Shown: positions 37,617 to 47,485 of the stretch, one piece after another
Layout of the letters: each line of letters starts with the position of its first letter
How positions within the stretch are numbered: the first letter of the stretch is position 1
Assembly: GCF_002022275.1 (NCBI RefSeq)
Contig: NZ_MSDF01000007.1
Coordinates: 1 to 64,000 of the forward strand
Origin: Pseudomonas fluorescens
GTDB taxonomy: Bacteria > Pseudomonadota > Gammaproteobacteria > Pseudomonadales > Pseudomonadaceae
Length of the DNA stretch: 64,000 nt
Direction: 5' to 3'
Notes under the pieces: model-generated
Database searches by the model: none
What the model was told of the DNA's origin: nothing
What the model saw: the letters and a program-made list of their open reading frames with translations, nothing else
Made by a program: the position numbers and the translations under genes

Positions 37617-39743
37617 CTAAATCTCGAATTCGGACTGCAAAGCGGCCCGTACGCAGTACAAAACACCCTCTGGAACTCGCCCGGTGAACAGCGGCGCAAT
37701 CTCTGCGACTGCTGGCAATTCGCCCTCGCCATCGAGAAAGGCGTCCTGGATTTCACCGAGCAAATCTTCCGGTAAATCAAGGGCCTGCTCCAGGGACAAC
37801 TGTTGCTTGCCGATGGATTCAGCCAGCAACGTGTAGACGTTTTTTTCCGAACATTGCAGCTGGCCGGCGATCTGGATCGGGGTCATGCCGGCACGCGCCA
37901 GGCTGATCAGTTCGTGGCGAATATCGGCGACTTCCTTCGGCGCCTCAGCCTGCCCGCCGAGCACTTCAAGGAAAGCCTGGCCATATCGCTCCAGCTTGCG
38001 CGCGCCCACGCCGCTGACCCTGGCCATCTCGGCCTTGCTGGTCGGCTGCTCGCGCAGCATTTCCAGCAAGGTGGAGTCGGGAAAAATAACGTAAGGCGGC
38101 ACGCTGTGTTCCTGCGCCAGTTTGCGCCGCAGGGTGCGCAACGCTTCCCACTGCTCGCGCTCTTCGCCCCGTACGAGCTGGCTGGCCTGGCTGGTGCTGC
38201 TCTTGGCGGTGGTTTGCGGCTTGAGGTCGCGGCGCAGTTCAAGGCTGACTTCGCCCTTGAGCAGCGGCCGGCAACTGTCGTTCAAGCGCAGGCCGCCGTA
38301 GCCTTCAATGTCGATATCGACCAGGTTGCGCGCAACCATTTGCCGGAACAATGAACGCCATTCACCCTCGGCGCGGGCTTTACCAACGCCGTAGACCGAG
38401 AGTTTCTCGTGGCCAAAACTGCGGACCTTTTCGTTGTCCTTGCCGAGCAAGACATCCACCAGATGGCCCACGCCGTAGCGCTGGCCGGTACGGTAGATGG
38501 CCGACAACGCCTGGCGTGCCGGTTCCGTGGCATCCCAGGTCTGCACACCGTCGACGCAGTTATCGCAGTGGCCGCACGGCTGGGGCATGTCTTCATCGAA
38601 GTACGCGAGCAGCGTCTGGCGGCGGCAACGGGTTTCTTCACACAGCGACAGCATGGCGTCGAGCTTGTGTTGCTCCAGGCGCTTGTGGCGCTCGTCGCCT
38701 TCGGAGTTCTGCAGCATCTGCTTGAGCATCACCACGTCTTGCAGGCCGTAAACCATCCAGGCGTCCGCCGGCAGGCCATCACGGCCGGCGCGGCCGGTTT
38801 CCTGGTAGTAGGCCTCAAGGGATTTGGGCAGGTCCATGTGCGCAACGAAACGCACGTTGGATTTGTCGATGCCCATGCCGAACGCAATAGTGGCCACCAT
38901 GATCAGGCCTTCCTCGTTGAGGAAGCGCTTCTGGTGAGCGGAGCGCGTTTCGTTGGGCAAGCCCGCGTGGTACGGCAGCGCCGGGTAGCCTTGCTCGCAG
39001 AGAAACGCAGCAACTTCATCGACCTTCTTGCGCGACAGGCAATAGACGATGCCCGCATCGCTGCGCCGCTCGGACAGGAACGCCAGCAACTGCTTGCGCG
39101 GCTGCTCCTTGGGCACGATGCGGTAGAAAATATTCGGCCGGTCGAAGCTTGACAGAAAGCGTTCGGCATTTTGCAAATGCAGGCGCTCGACGATTTCTTC
39201 GCGGGTCCGTTTGTCGGCAGTCGCGGTGAGGGCGATGCGCGGAACATCGGGAAACAGCTCGGCCAATTGCCCCAACTGCAAATATTCGCGACGGAAATCG
39301 TGACCCCATTGCGATACGCAGTGGGCCTCGTCGATGGCAAACAAGGCGATTTCCAGGCTCTGTAAAAAGGCCAGCATGCGCGGCTGCACCAGGCGCTCGG
39401 GGGCCAGGTAAAGCATCTTCACTTCACCACGCTTGATCCGTGCGGCGAGGTCGCGCTGCTGCTCGGCACTGAGGGTGGAGTTCAACGACGCAGCGGCGAC
39501 ACCCAGCTCCTCAAGCGTAGCCACCTGATCGTCCATCAATGCGATCAACGGCGACACCACCACCGCCAGCCCGTTGCGCAGCAAAGCCGGCACCTGAAAG
39601 CACAGCGACTTGCCGCCGCCCGTAGGCATCAACACCAGGGCGTCACCGCCATTGGCCACGCGCTCAATGATCGCACCCTGGCGGCCACGAAAACTGTCGT
39701 AGCCGAAGATGTCCTTGAGGACGCGTTGAGCCTGCTCGAGCAT
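37617..39743 (-). CDS. recQ: ATP-dependent DNA helicase RecQ
   Basis: A 708-residue 3'-5' DNA helicase. Walker A PTGGGKS is at about 40-46, the DEAH-type motif II in [16 protein letters not shown], a zinc-binding RQC domain with CRRQ...C..C motif (PCGHCDNC), and a C-terminal HRDC domain from about residue 520. RecQ unwinds recombination and stalled-fork intermediates. The ATG at 39743 ([15 protein letters not shown]) starts at the family N-terminus; upstream in-frame sequence is not conserved-looking. Confidence 0.97.
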   Translation of the reverse strand: MLEQAQRVLKDIFGYDSFRGRQGAIIERVANGGDALVLMPTGGGKSLCFQVPALLRNGLAVVVSPLIALMDDQVATLEELGVAAASLNSTLSAEQQRDLAARIKRGEVKMLYLAPERLVQPRMLAFLQSLEIALFAIDEAHCVSQWGHDFRREYLQLGQLAELFPDVPRIALTATADKRTREEIVERLHLQNAERFLSSFDRPNIFYRIVPKEQPRKQLLAFLSERRSDAGIVYCLSRKKVDEVAAFLCEQGYPALPYHAGLPNETRSAHQKRFLNEEGLIMVATIAFGMGIDKSNVRFVAHMDLPKSLEAYYQETGRAGRDGLPADAWMVYGLQDVVMLKQMLQNSEGDERHKRLEQHKLDAMLSLCEETRCRRQTLLAYFDEDMPQPCGHCDNCVDGVQTWDATEPARQALSAIYRTGQRYGVGHLVDVLLGKDNEKVRSFGHEKLSVYGVGKARAEGEWRSLFRQMVARNLVDIDIEGYGGLRLNDSCRPLLKGEVSLELRRDLKPQTTAKSSTSQASQLVRGEEREQWEALRTLRRKLAQEHSVPPYVIFPDSTLLEMLREQPTSKAEMARVSGVGARKLERYGQAFLEVLGGQAEAPKEVADIRHELISLARAGMTPIQIAGQLQCSEKNVYTLLAESIGKQQLSLEQALDLPEDLLGEIQDAFLDGEGELPAVAEIAPLFTGRVPEGVLYCVRAALQSEFEI

Positions 39744-40019
39744 GTAAAACTCCAAAATGGTGCCGAAATCCCTCTGTACAGGCTGGCCGAAAAAACACGG
39801 GGGCACGGGAAATAATCCGTAAGCGAAGTTTTCGCGGGGTGGCGCTCGGCCTGCAGGGGCATCACAAAACGCGGCAGTATACCCGAGCGACATCGCTCAA
39901 AGGGTGCCGCTGACGAATTGCAGCCCGTCTCTAAAACCTGGCAAATCTGCATGGCGGCTGGCCTGGGCGCTCAAGAAAGCCTAGAATTGCGCATCGTTTA
40001 TTCCCAAGGTAATCCGTCA

Positions 40020-40607
40020 ATGTCCTTCGCTGAGCAACTAACCCGCCTGCAAGCCTTCCTCGACGCCGATGAGCTGCATGACGAGGCGCTGGACTACGTG
40101 GCAGCTCACGGCTACCTGACCGCCCTGTCGATCTCTTCCGACATCGTGCCGGACCGTGAGTGGATCGACGCCTTGTTTGCCGAAGAGCCGCATTACGCCG
40201 ATGCAGCCCAGCGCGAAGAAATCGAATCCACCCTGTTGGCCCTCAAGGCCCACATCGGCCGCCAACTGGCCGCCGACGAGGAATTCGAGCTGCCATGCGA
40301 CCTGGACCTCGGCGAAGAGCCGGATGACTCCGACCTGCGCGGATGGTGCATCGGCTTCATGGAAGGCGTGTTCCTGCGCGAAGCCGCCTGGTTCGAAACC
40401 GCCGAGGAAGAAGTCAGCGAAATGCTGCTGCCGATCATGGTCGGTTCGGGCCTGTTCGACGACCAGCCGGAATTCTCCGACATCGCGTCCGACGCCAACC
40501 TGATGGACGACATGATCGTGCAGATCCCGGAAGCCCTCACCGCGCTGTACCTGCTGTGCAACGCGCCTGACGAAAAACCGGCGATCCTCAAGCCACGTCA
40601 CCACTGA
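40020..40607 (+). CDS. YecA/UPF0149 family protein
   Basis: A 195-residue acidic, helical protein of the UPF0149 family (EQLTRLQAFLDADELHDEALDYVAAHGYL; WCIGFMEGV). It lacks the C-terminal zinc-binding SEC-C motif that some YecA proteins have. AAGG lies 11 bases before the ATG. It is followed 20 bases later by the YbaN-like gene. Its cellular role is unknown. Confidence 0.9.
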   Translation: MSFAEQLTRLQAFLDADELHDEALDYVAAHGYLTALSISSDIVPDREWIDALFAEEPHYADAAQREEIESTLLALKAHIGRQLAADEEFELPCDLDLGEEPDDSDLRGWCIGFMEGVFLREAAWFETAEEEVSEMLLPIMVGSGLFDDQPEFSDIASDANLMDDMIVQIPEALTALYLLCNAPDEKPAILKPRHH

Positions 40608-40627
40608 GTCGTTTGCCCGTGACACCC

Positions 40628-41017
40628 ATGGGCAATCGCTCGCCTCTCCTGCGCTACGGGCTGCTGGCCATCGGCTGGCTGAGCGTAGCGTTGGGGGTGA
40701 TCGGCATTTTCCTGCCGGTACTCCCGACCACCCCCTTCCTGCTGCTCGCCGCCGCCTGCTTCGCTCGAAGCTCCCCGCGCTTTTACGATTGGCTGGTACA
40801 ATACCCGCGGCTTGGCCCATGGATTCGCGACTACCTGGACGGCAATGGCATTCCGCTTAAAGGCAAGGTCTACGCCATCGGCCTGATGTGGCTGAGCATC
40901 GGCTTCTCTTGCTACCTGGTGCCACTCCCGTGGGCGCGCGGGTTCATGCTGACCAGTGCCGTGCTCGTGACGATCTATATCCTGCGCCAAAAGACTCTGC
41001 CGCCCCGCAAACGGTAG
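40628..41017 (+). CDS. YbaN/DUF454 family inner-membrane protein
   Basis: A 129-residue membrane protein with three to four hydrophobic segments and the family motif LPTTPFLLLAAACFARSSPRF...WL near its N-terminus. I placed the start at the ATG at 40628 because upstream candidates are only TTG (40613) and GTG (40619), and none has a good ribosome binding site. Function unknown; it follows the YecA-like gene and ends just before a REP element. Confidence 0.88.
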   Translation: MGNRSPLLRYGLLAIGWLSVALGVIGIFLPVLPTTPFLLLAAACFARSSPRFYDWLVQYPRLGPWIRDYLDGNGIPLKGKVYAIGLMWLSIGFSCYLVPLPWARGFMLTSAVLVTIYILRQKTLPPRKR

Positions 41018-41028
41018 GACTCGGCTTG

Positions 41029-41131
41029 TGTGGGAGCTGGCTTGCCTGCGATAAAAGCACCGCGGTGTGACATTGACACCGTGGTGATGCTATCGCGGGC
41101 AAGCCCGGCTCCCACACAAGCAGCTCCCACA
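41029..41131. repeat. REPIN with duplicated right end
   Basis: The left REP is the GCTGGCTTGCC type; the right REP is a CGGGCAAGCCCGGCTCCCACA variant followed by a second partial tail CAGCTCCCACA. The two halves therefore belong to slightly different REP subtypes. Confidence 0.88.
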
Positions 41132-41236
41132 AAAGCCATGCACGCGACCTTGGTCGACACTGACTAACCCCAGGCATCATGCGAGACTGTCCAACCGGGC
41201 CTGGAATGCCCGGGCGTTCTTATGCTCGGAGTTACC

Positions 41237-44200
41237 ATGACGCTGTCCAGCGGGCTGATCGCCGCCGTTGCCCTGGCCTATATGGCCATTATGTTTGCCA
41301 TCGCCTTTTACGGTGACCGCCGTCGTGCGCCGCTGCCCCCGCGTATGCGCGCCTGGGTGTACAGCCTGTCGCTGGCCGTTTACTGCACCAGCTGGACCTT
41401 TTTTGGCGCTGTAGGCCAGGCGGCTGAACAGTTGTGGGCGTTTTTACCGATCTACCTCGGCCCCGTTCTACTGCTGGTGTTGGCGCCCTGGGTGCTGCAG
41501 AAGATGATTCTGATCAGCAAGCAGGAAAACATCACCTCCATTGCCGACTTTATCGCCGCGCGCTACGGCAAATCCCAATCCCTGGCTGTGGTGGTGGCGC
41601 TGATCTGTCTGGTCGGCGTGTTGCCTTACATCGCCCTGCAACTCAAAGGCATTGTGCTGGGCGTGAACCTGCTGATTGGCGCAGGTGCCGACACCACCGG
41701 CACGCGCGCGCAGGACACGGCCTTGATCGTGTCGCTGGTACTCGCGCTGTTTACCATTGTGTTTGGTACGCGCAACCTCGACGCCACCGAGCACCACCGC
41801 GGCATGGTGCTGGCAATCGCATTTGAATCCCTGGTCAAGCTGTTCGCTTTTCTCGCAGTCGGTGCGTTTGTGACCTACGGTCTGTATGACGGTTTCGGCG
41901 ACCTGATCAGCCAGGCGATGCTTGCACCGCGGCTGGAAGAGTATTGGCAAGAGACCATCAACTGGCCCTCGATGGTGGTGCAGACCGGCGTGGCGATGAT
42001 GGCGATTATCTGCCTGCCCCGGCAGTTCCATGTGACCGTGGTGGAGAACATCGACCCTCAGGATTTGCGCCTGGCCAAGTGGGTGTTCCCGGCTTACCTG
42101 ATCCTCGCCGCGCTGTTCGTGATCCCCATCGCCCTCGGCGGCAAAATGCTGCTGCCCGGTTCAGTACTGCCGGACTCCTACGTCATCAGCCTGCCCATGG
42201 CCGAAGCCCATCCGGCCCTCGCTGTGCTGGCGTTTATCGGCGGTGCGTCGGCGGCGACCGGCATGGTGATTGTGGCCAGCATCGCGCTGTCGACCATGGT
42301 GTCCAACGACATGCTGCTGCCCTGGCTGTTGCGTCGCTCCAGCGCCGAGCGGCCGTTCGAAGTGTTCCGCCACTGGATGCTGTCGGTGCGCCGCGTCAGC
42401 ATTGTGATCATTCTGCTGCTGGCCTATGTGAGTTACCGCCTGCTCGGCTCCACGGCGAGCCTGGCGACGATCGGCCAGATCGCCTTTGCCGCCGTGACTC
42501 AATTGGCCCCGGCGATGCTGGGCGCGCTGTACTGGAAACAGGCTAACCGGCGCGGTGTGTTTGCCGGGCTGGCGGCGGGCACGTTCCTGTGGTTTTACAC
42601 CTTGGTCCTACCCGTGACGGCGAAAAGTCTGGGCTGGTCGCTCAGCCTTTTTCCCGGCCTCACGTGGATGCATTCCCACCCGTTTGGCTTGTCCGTGACC
42701 TCACTGACTTTGGGCACGGTGTTCTCCCTGGCAGGTAACTTCACCCTGTTCGTGTGGGTCTCGATGCTGTCGCGCACGCGGGTTTCCGAACACTGGCAGG
42801 CCGGGCGTTTTATCGGCCAGGAAATCAGCCAGCGCGCCAGCGCCCGCTCAATGTTGTCGGTGCAGATCAGCGATCTGCTCAGCCTTGCGGCGCGTTTTGT
42901 CGGCGAGGAGCGCGCCCAGCAAAGTTTTATTCGCTTCGCCTATCGCCAGGGCAAGGGTTTTAACCCCAACCAGAATGCCGATAACGACTGGATCGCCCAT
43001 ACCGAAAGGCTGCTCGCCGGCGTACTCGGGGCTTCTTCGACGCGTGCCGTGGTAAAGGCCGCCATTGAAGGTCGGGAAATGCAGCTGGAGGACGTAGTCC
43101 GGATCGCCGACGAAGCCTCCGAAGTACTGCAATTCAACCGCGCCCTACTGCAAGGCGCGATTGAAAACATCACCCAAGGCATCAGCGTGGTCGATCAGTC
43201 GCTGAAGCTCGTGGCGTGGAACCGGCGCTACCTGGAATTGTTCAATTATCCCGAAGGCTTGATCAGCGTCGGCCGGCCGATTGCCGACATTATTCGCTAC
43301 AACGCTGAGCGCGGCCTGTGCGGCCCGGGTGAGGCGGAGGTGCACGTGGCGCGACGCCTGCACTGGATGCGCCAGGGCCGTGCGCACACCTCCGAGCGCT
43401 TGTTTCCCAATGGCCGCGTGATCGAGCTGATCGGCAACCCGATGCCCGGCGGCGGCTTTGTCATGAGTTTCACCGACATCACCGCGTTCCGCGAGGCCGA
43501 GCAGGCGCTGACGGAGGCCAATGAAGGCCTGGAAAGGCGGGTGACCGAGCGTACCCATGAACTGTCGCAGTTGAATGTGGCACTGACGGATGCCAAAGGC
43601 GTGGCCGAATCGGCCAGCCAATCGAAGACGCGCTTTCTGGCAGCGGTGAGCCATGACTTGATGCAGCCGTTGAATGCGGCGCGGCTGTTTTCCGCCGCCC
43701 TCTCCCACCAGAATGACGGTTTGTCAGGCGAGGCCCGCCAATTGGTGCAGCACCTGGACAGTTCGCTGCGTTCCGCCGAAGACCTGATCAGCGACTTGCT
43801 GGATATCTCGCGCCTGGAAAACGGCAAAATCAATCCGCAGCGACAGCCGTTTGCGCTCAACGAACTGTTTGACACGCTGGGTGCTGAATTCAAGGTGTTG
43901 GCTCAGGAGCAAGGTTTACGCTTCCGCCTGCGTGGCAGCCGCTTGCGGGTGGACAGCGACATCAAACTGTTGCGGCGAATTTTGCAGAATTTTCTGACCA
44001 ACGCCTTCCGCTATGCCGACGGCCCAGTGTTACTCGGCGTACGCAGGCGCAAGAACGAGCTGTGCCTGGAAGTCTGGGACCGCGGCCCAGGCATACCGCT
44101 GGATAAACAGCAGGTGATCTTCGAAGAATTCAAACGCCTGGACAGCCACCAGACCCGCGCCGAGAAAGGCCTGGGCCTGGGCCTGGCGATCGCCGATGGC

Positions 44201-44707
44201 CTGTGCCGCGTGCTGGGCCACCGCTTGAGCGTGCGCTCGTGGCCGGGCAAGGGCAGCGTATTCAGCGTGCGCGTGCCGCTGGCGCGCAATCAAGCCAGCC
44301 CGCAGGTCAAGGCAGCACGCGATAACGGGCTGCCGTTGAGCGGCGCGCAGGTGCTGTGTGTCGATAACGAAGAAAGCATTCTGATTGGCATGCGCAGCTT
44401 GCTGACGCGCTGGGGCTGCGAAGTGTGGACCGCCACTGACCAGGCGCAATGCGCAGCGCTGCTGGCTGACGGCGTGCGTCCGCAACTGGCGTTGGTGGAT
44501 TACCACCTGGACCACGGCGAAACCGGGACTGAGCTGATGGGCTGGCTGCGCGCCCAACTGGCGGAGCCGATTCCAGGGGTGGTGATCAGTGCCGACGGGC
44601 GCCCGGAAAGGGTGGCCGAGGTGCATGCGGCGGGGTTGGACTATTTGGCCAAGCCGGTGAAGCCCGCGGCGCTGCGGGCGTTGTTGAGTCGGCACTTGCC
44701 GCTGTAG
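41237..44707 (+). CDS. Sodium/solute symporter-fused hybrid histidine kinase
   Basis: A protein of about 1156 residues. The N-terminal half (about residues 5-510) is an SLC5 symporter with 12-13 membrane segments. A PAS domain follows (about 640-760), then a coiled coil, HisKA with SHDLMQPLNAAR, a GHKL ATPase domain (RGPGIPLDKQ, EKGLGLGLAI) and a C-terminal receiver (ALVDYHLDHGETG). It resembles PA3271 of P. aeruginosa and is a relative of CbrA/ErcS'. The start ATG at 41237 has GGAG 5 bases before it; an in-frame ATG at 41222 is possible. No response-regulator gene is adjacent. Confidence 0.92.
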   Translation: MTLSSGLIAAVALAYMAIMFAIAFYGDRRRAPLPPRMRAWVYSLSLAVYCTSWTFFGAVGQAAEQLWAFLPIYLGPVLLLVLAPWVLQKMILISKQENITSIADFIAARYGKSQSLAVVVALICLVGVLPYIALQLKGIVLGVNLLIGAGADTTGTRAQDTALIVSLVLALFTIVFGTRNLDATEHHRGMVLAIAFESLVKLFAFLAVGAFVTYGLYDGFGDLISQAMLAPRLEEYWQETINWPSMVVQTGVAMMAIICLPRQFHVTVVENIDPQDLRLAKWVFPAYLILAALFVIPIALGGKMLLPGSVLPDSYVISLPMAEAHPALAVLAFIGGASAATGMVIVASIALSTMVSNDMLLPWLLRRSSAERPFEVFRHWMLSVRRVSIVIILLLAYVSYRLLGSTASLATIGQIAFAAVTQLAPAMLGALYWKQANRRGVFAGLAAGTFLWFYTLVLPVTAKSLGWSLSLFPGLTWMHSHPFGLSVTSLTLGTVFSLAGNFTLFVWVSMLSRTRVSEHWQAGRFIGQEISQRASARSMLSVQISDLLSLAARFVGEERAQQSFIRFAYRQGKGFNPNQNADNDWIAHTERLLAGVLGASSTRAVVKAAIEGREMQLEDVVRIADEASEVLQFNRALLQGAIENITQGISVVDQSLKLVAWNRRYLELFNYPEGLISVGRPIADIIRYNAERGLCGPGEAEVHVARRLHWMRQGRAHTSERLFPNGRVIELIGNPMPGGGFVMSFTDITAFREAEQALTEANEGLERRVTERTHELSQLNVALTDAKGVAESASQSKTRFLAAVSHDLMQPLNAARLFSAALSHQNDGLSGEARQLVQHLDSSLRSAEDLISDLLDISRLENGKINPQRQPFALNELFDTLGAEFKVLAQEQGLRFRLRGSRLRVDSDIKLLRRILQNFLTNAFRYADGPVLLGVRRRKNELCLEVWDRGPGIPLDKQQVIFEEFKRLDSHQTRAEKGLGLGLAIADGLCRVLGHRLSVRSWPGKGSVFSVRVPLARNQASPQVKAARDNGLPLSGAQVLCVDNEESILIGMRSLLTRWGCEVWTATDQAQCAALLADGVRPQLALVDYHLDHGETGTELMGWLRAQLAEPIPGVVISADGRPERVAEVHAAGLDYLAKPVKPAALRALLSRHLPL

Positions 44708-44730
44708 GCGCAGTTGACTCGAATACCCGA

Positions 44731-44847
44731 TGGGAGCTGGCTTGTGTGGGAGCTGGCTTGCCTGCGATAGCATCACTGCGGTGTCCCTGAACAACCGAGT
44801 TGCCCGCATCGCAGGCAAGCCAGCTCCCACATAAGCCAGCGCCCACA
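44731..44847. repeat. REPIN with both ends duplicated
   Basis: The left end has two tandem partial REPs (TGGGAGCTGGCTTG then TGTGGGAGCTGGCTTGCC); the right end has CAAGCCAGCTCCCACA then AAGCCAGCGCCCACA. The central palindrome is between 44745 and 44832. It lies between the convergent kinase and rmuC genes. Confidence 0.88.
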
Positions 44848-44858
44848 GGGGCTGTGGC

Positions 44859-46352
44859 CTACTCCGGTATGTGCGCCACACCATCGGCATCGGTCATCGC
44901 TTTTTCCAGCAAATCAGCCGGCAGGCTTTTACTGGCGCGGGCGCCGAGCAAGCGCAATTGCTCGGTCCTGCTGACCAGATTTCCACGCCCGTCCGTCAGC
45001 TTGTTTCGCGCCGCGCTGTAGGCTTTATCCAACTGTTGCAGTCGGTTGCCCACTTCATCCAGGTCCTGGATAAACAGCACGAACTTGTCGTACAGCCAGC
45101 CGGCGCGCTCGGCAATTTCCCGGGCATTCTGGCTTTGGCGTTCCTGCTTCCACAGGCTGTCGATCACCCGCAGGGTTGCCAGCAACGTGGTGGGGCTGAC
45201 GATCACGATATGGCGGTCGAAGGCTTCCTGGAACAGGTTGGGCTCGGCCTGCAACGCGGCGGAAAAAGCCGCCTCGATTGGCACGAACAGCAGCACAAAA
45301 TCCAGGCTGTGCAGGCCTTCCAGACGTTTGTAGTCCTTACCCGCCAAGCCTTTGACGTGATTACGCAGGGACAGCACGTGCTGCTTCAACGCCGCCTGAC
45401 CGATCACCTCATCATCTGCCGCAACGTACTGTTGATAGGCCGTGAGGCTGACCTTGGAGTCGACCACCACCTGCTTGTCACCGGGCAACATGATCAACAC
45501 GTCCGGCTGAAAGCGCTCGCCGTCCGGGCCTTTAAGGCTGACCTGAGTCTGATACTCACGGCCCTTTTCCAGGCCTGCATGTTCAAGCACACGCTCAAGG
45601 ATCAGCTCACCCCAATTGCCTTGGGTTTTCTGGCCCTTGAGGGCGCGGGTCAGGTTAGTGGCTTCGTCCGACAGACGCAGGTTCAGTTGCTGTAGGCGTT
45701 CAAGCTCTTTAGCCAGAGAAAAGCGTTCGCGCGCTTCGTTCTGGTAGCTCTCTTCAACGCGTTTTTCAAACGACTGGATGCGTTCTTTCAACGGATCAAG
45801 TAACTGCCCGAGACGTTCCTGGCTGGTTTCGGCAAAACGCTGCTCGCGCTCATCGAAGATCTTCCCGGCCAACTCGGCAAACTGCGCCCGCAGCTCGTCG
45901 CGCGAGCCCTGCAAGTCGGTGAGGCGCTGCTGATGGCTGTCTTGTTGCTCACGCAGTTCTGCACGCAGGGCGGCCGATAAGGCGTCCAGACGCCTTAGCT
46001 CGGTTTCCTTGGCGCTGCGGTCGAGGTTCCAGGCATGGGCGGCGTCGCGGGCATTATCGCGGTCGATCTGCAGCAATTCGACTTCACGGCGCATGGCTGC
46101 CAAGTCTGCTTGTTTTGCCGAGTTGGCCTGGCTCAGGTCGCTGATCTCGTCGCGACTGGCGTCGAGTTGAGCCGCAAGCCCTTCCTGCGCGAGCTGGGCG
46201 GTGGCAAGACGCTCTTCAAGCAATTCCCAACCGGTGGTGCGCGCGGTCAGCCGCCGTTGAATCTGCCAGCACAGCGCCAGTAACGGCACGCCAGCGCCGG
46301 CAAGGCCCAAGGCAATACTGGTCCAGTCAAAAGCCATAGCCATTTCTGCCAT
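44859..46352 (-). CDS. rmuC: DNA recombination protein RmuC
   Basis: A 497-residue protein. An N-terminal membrane anchor (ALGLAGAGVPLLALCW), a long coiled coil (about residues 40-210) and a C-terminal PD-(D/E)XK nuclease-like domain (QVVVDSKVSLTAYQQYVAA; RNHVKGLAGKDY) are present. RmuC limits inversions at short inverted repeats. The ATG at 46352 was chosen over an upstream TTG. The neighbourhood is rich in inverted REP repeats, but a link is only speculation. Confidence 0.93.
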   Translation of the reverse strand: MAEMAMAFDWTSIALGLAGAGVPLLALCWQIQRRLTARTTGWELLEERLATAQLAQEGLAAQLDASRDEISDLSQANSAKQADLAAMRREVELLQIDRDNARDAAHAWNLDRSAKETELRRLDALSAALRAELREQQDSHQQRLTDLQGSRDELRAQFAELAGKIFDEREQRFAETSQERLGQLLDPLKERIQSFEKRVEESYQNEARERFSLAKELERLQQLNLRLSDEATNLTRALKGQKTQGNWGELILERVLEHAGLEKGREYQTQVSLKGPDGERFQPDVLIMLPGDKQVVVDSKVSLTAYQQYVAADDEVIGQAALKQHVLSLRNHVKGLAGKDYKRLEGLHSLDFVLLFVPIEAAFSAALQAEPNLFQEAFDRHIVIVSPTTLLATLRVIDSLWKQERQSQNAREIAERAGWLYDKFVLFIQDLDEVGNRLQQLDKAYSAARNKLTDGRGNLVSRTEQLRLLGARASKSLPADLLEKAMTDADGVAHIPE

Positions 46353-46398
46353 CACCAAAAAAGGGAGAGGTTAACGGAGCACAAGGCTAGACGACAGC

Positions 46399-46722
46399 TC
46401 AGTCTTCGACCTGACCCAGTTCGCGCTGAGCGCAGCGATCACCGGCACGAGCGGCCGAGCGCAGCAGATCGTGCCCGATACGGCGGTCACGGGCGTTATC
46501 GCACTCGCGGCACATCAACTGACCCAAGCGGCTCTGGGCGGCGACCACACCTTCGCGGGCCGGCTGCTTGAGCAAACGCCCTGCAAAGTGCTTTACGTTG
46601 GTGTTATGCCCCAGACGCGGGCTGTCGAGCAGCCACAAGGCAACTTTCAAAGAAAAGCGCTTGGGTGCGGTAACAGTTTGAGGGGTATCGGTAACAGAAG
46701 GTGATACTGAGCGAAACTTCAT
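46399..46722 (-). CDS. Small Sel1-repeat-like protein
   Basis: A 107-residue protein. The C-terminal half contains two Sel1-like helical repeats (AREGVVAAQSRLGQLMC, and RSAARAGDRCAQRELG). There is no signal peptide. The N-terminal half has LKVALWLLDSPRLGHNTNVKHFAGRLL. The start was set at the ATG at 46722; no clear ribosome binding site is visible and a longer frame runs further upstream. The function is unknown. Confidence 0.72.
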   Translation of the reverse strand: MKFRSVSPSVTDTPQTVTAPKRFSLKVALWLLDSPRLGHNTNVKHFAGRLLKQPAREGVVAAQSRLGQLMCRECDNARDRRIGHDLLRSAARAGDRCAQRELGQVED

Positions 46723-47179
46723 AAAGCACTGTGGGACAGATCGGAAGGCGCGCCACTCTACTCTTTTTTTCGTACAGGTAAAGCTGAAAAAAACCTGCAC
46801 GCCCGTTCTAGAGCAAGCGCTCGGGACAATCCACAGAAGCTGTGGATAACTCAGTGGACAACCCGCGTTTAACTCGCGCAAAGGCCCATGGAACGGGGGT
46901 CGCAGTCAAACTGACGATTTTTTCACCAATAAAAAAAAGCGATATTTTTCATTGACTTAAATTTTCATTGCAGGCAAATGGCGACGTTTCCTGGCCCTTG
47001 ACGGCGTGGTTACACAGTTCGCAACTAATGTGCACAAGTACCCACTCAGTGGTTATATCGACAAGGTTTTTAGCTTCAACCGCGCGAAAAATGTTACCGC
47101 TGCGCAAAACCCGAGGACTTTTCAAATCGTTCCGGGCTCGCCACACTGCCCGACCGACGACTCAACCCTGTATAGGTCG
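46723..47179. other. Non-coding region with DnaA-box-like site
   Basis: 457 bases without a convincing gene. It contains TGTGGATAA (46841-46849), identical to a 9-base DnaA box on the reverse strand, with a second degenerate TCCACAG 10 bases before. The segment 46915-46975 is AT-rich (runs of A and T). It probably holds divergent promoters for the Sel1-like and membrane-protein genes. No clear -35/-10 pair was fixed. Confidence 0.5.
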
Positions 47180-47485
47180 ATGAAAGGAATTCTGCTATTT
47201 GCCCTGTTGCTGCTGGCTATCAGTGCGACCTCATTGGGAATCAGCGCAGCACTGCCCTCCCCCGACGGCGCGCTGTTCGCGATTGCCATCCTGCTGTCGG
47301 CGGCCTTTACGGCAGTAAGCCTGTGCATCGAACTGGGTGAAGGGCGGATCAATGACATGCGCGACGTGATCCAGGTGATCGAGACAGGGCGCTCCTGGCG
47401 TCTGACCCTCGCGGCCTACGCGCTGGGGTGTTCGCTGGCAGCCGCAGTCACTGTGCTGGTTTATCGCAGCGTGATCGGCGGCTGA
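47180..47485 (+). CDS. Small hypothetical membrane protein
   Basis: A 101-residue protein with three hydrophobic segments (LLFALLLLAISATSLGISAAL; GALFAIAILLSAAFTAVSLCI; LTLAAYALGCSLAAAVTVLVY) and a short charged loop GEGRINDMRDVIQVIETGRSW between the second and third. I chose the ATG at 47180; the longer upstream frame has no hydrophobic or conserved-looking sequence. I do not recognise the family. It stands alone, with 443 bases of non-coding DNA after it. Confidence 0.7.
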   Translation: MKGILLFALLLLAISATSLGISAALPSPDGALFAIAILLSAAFTAVSLCIELGEGRINDMRDVIQVIETGRSWRLTLAAYALGCSLAAAVTVLVYRSVIGG

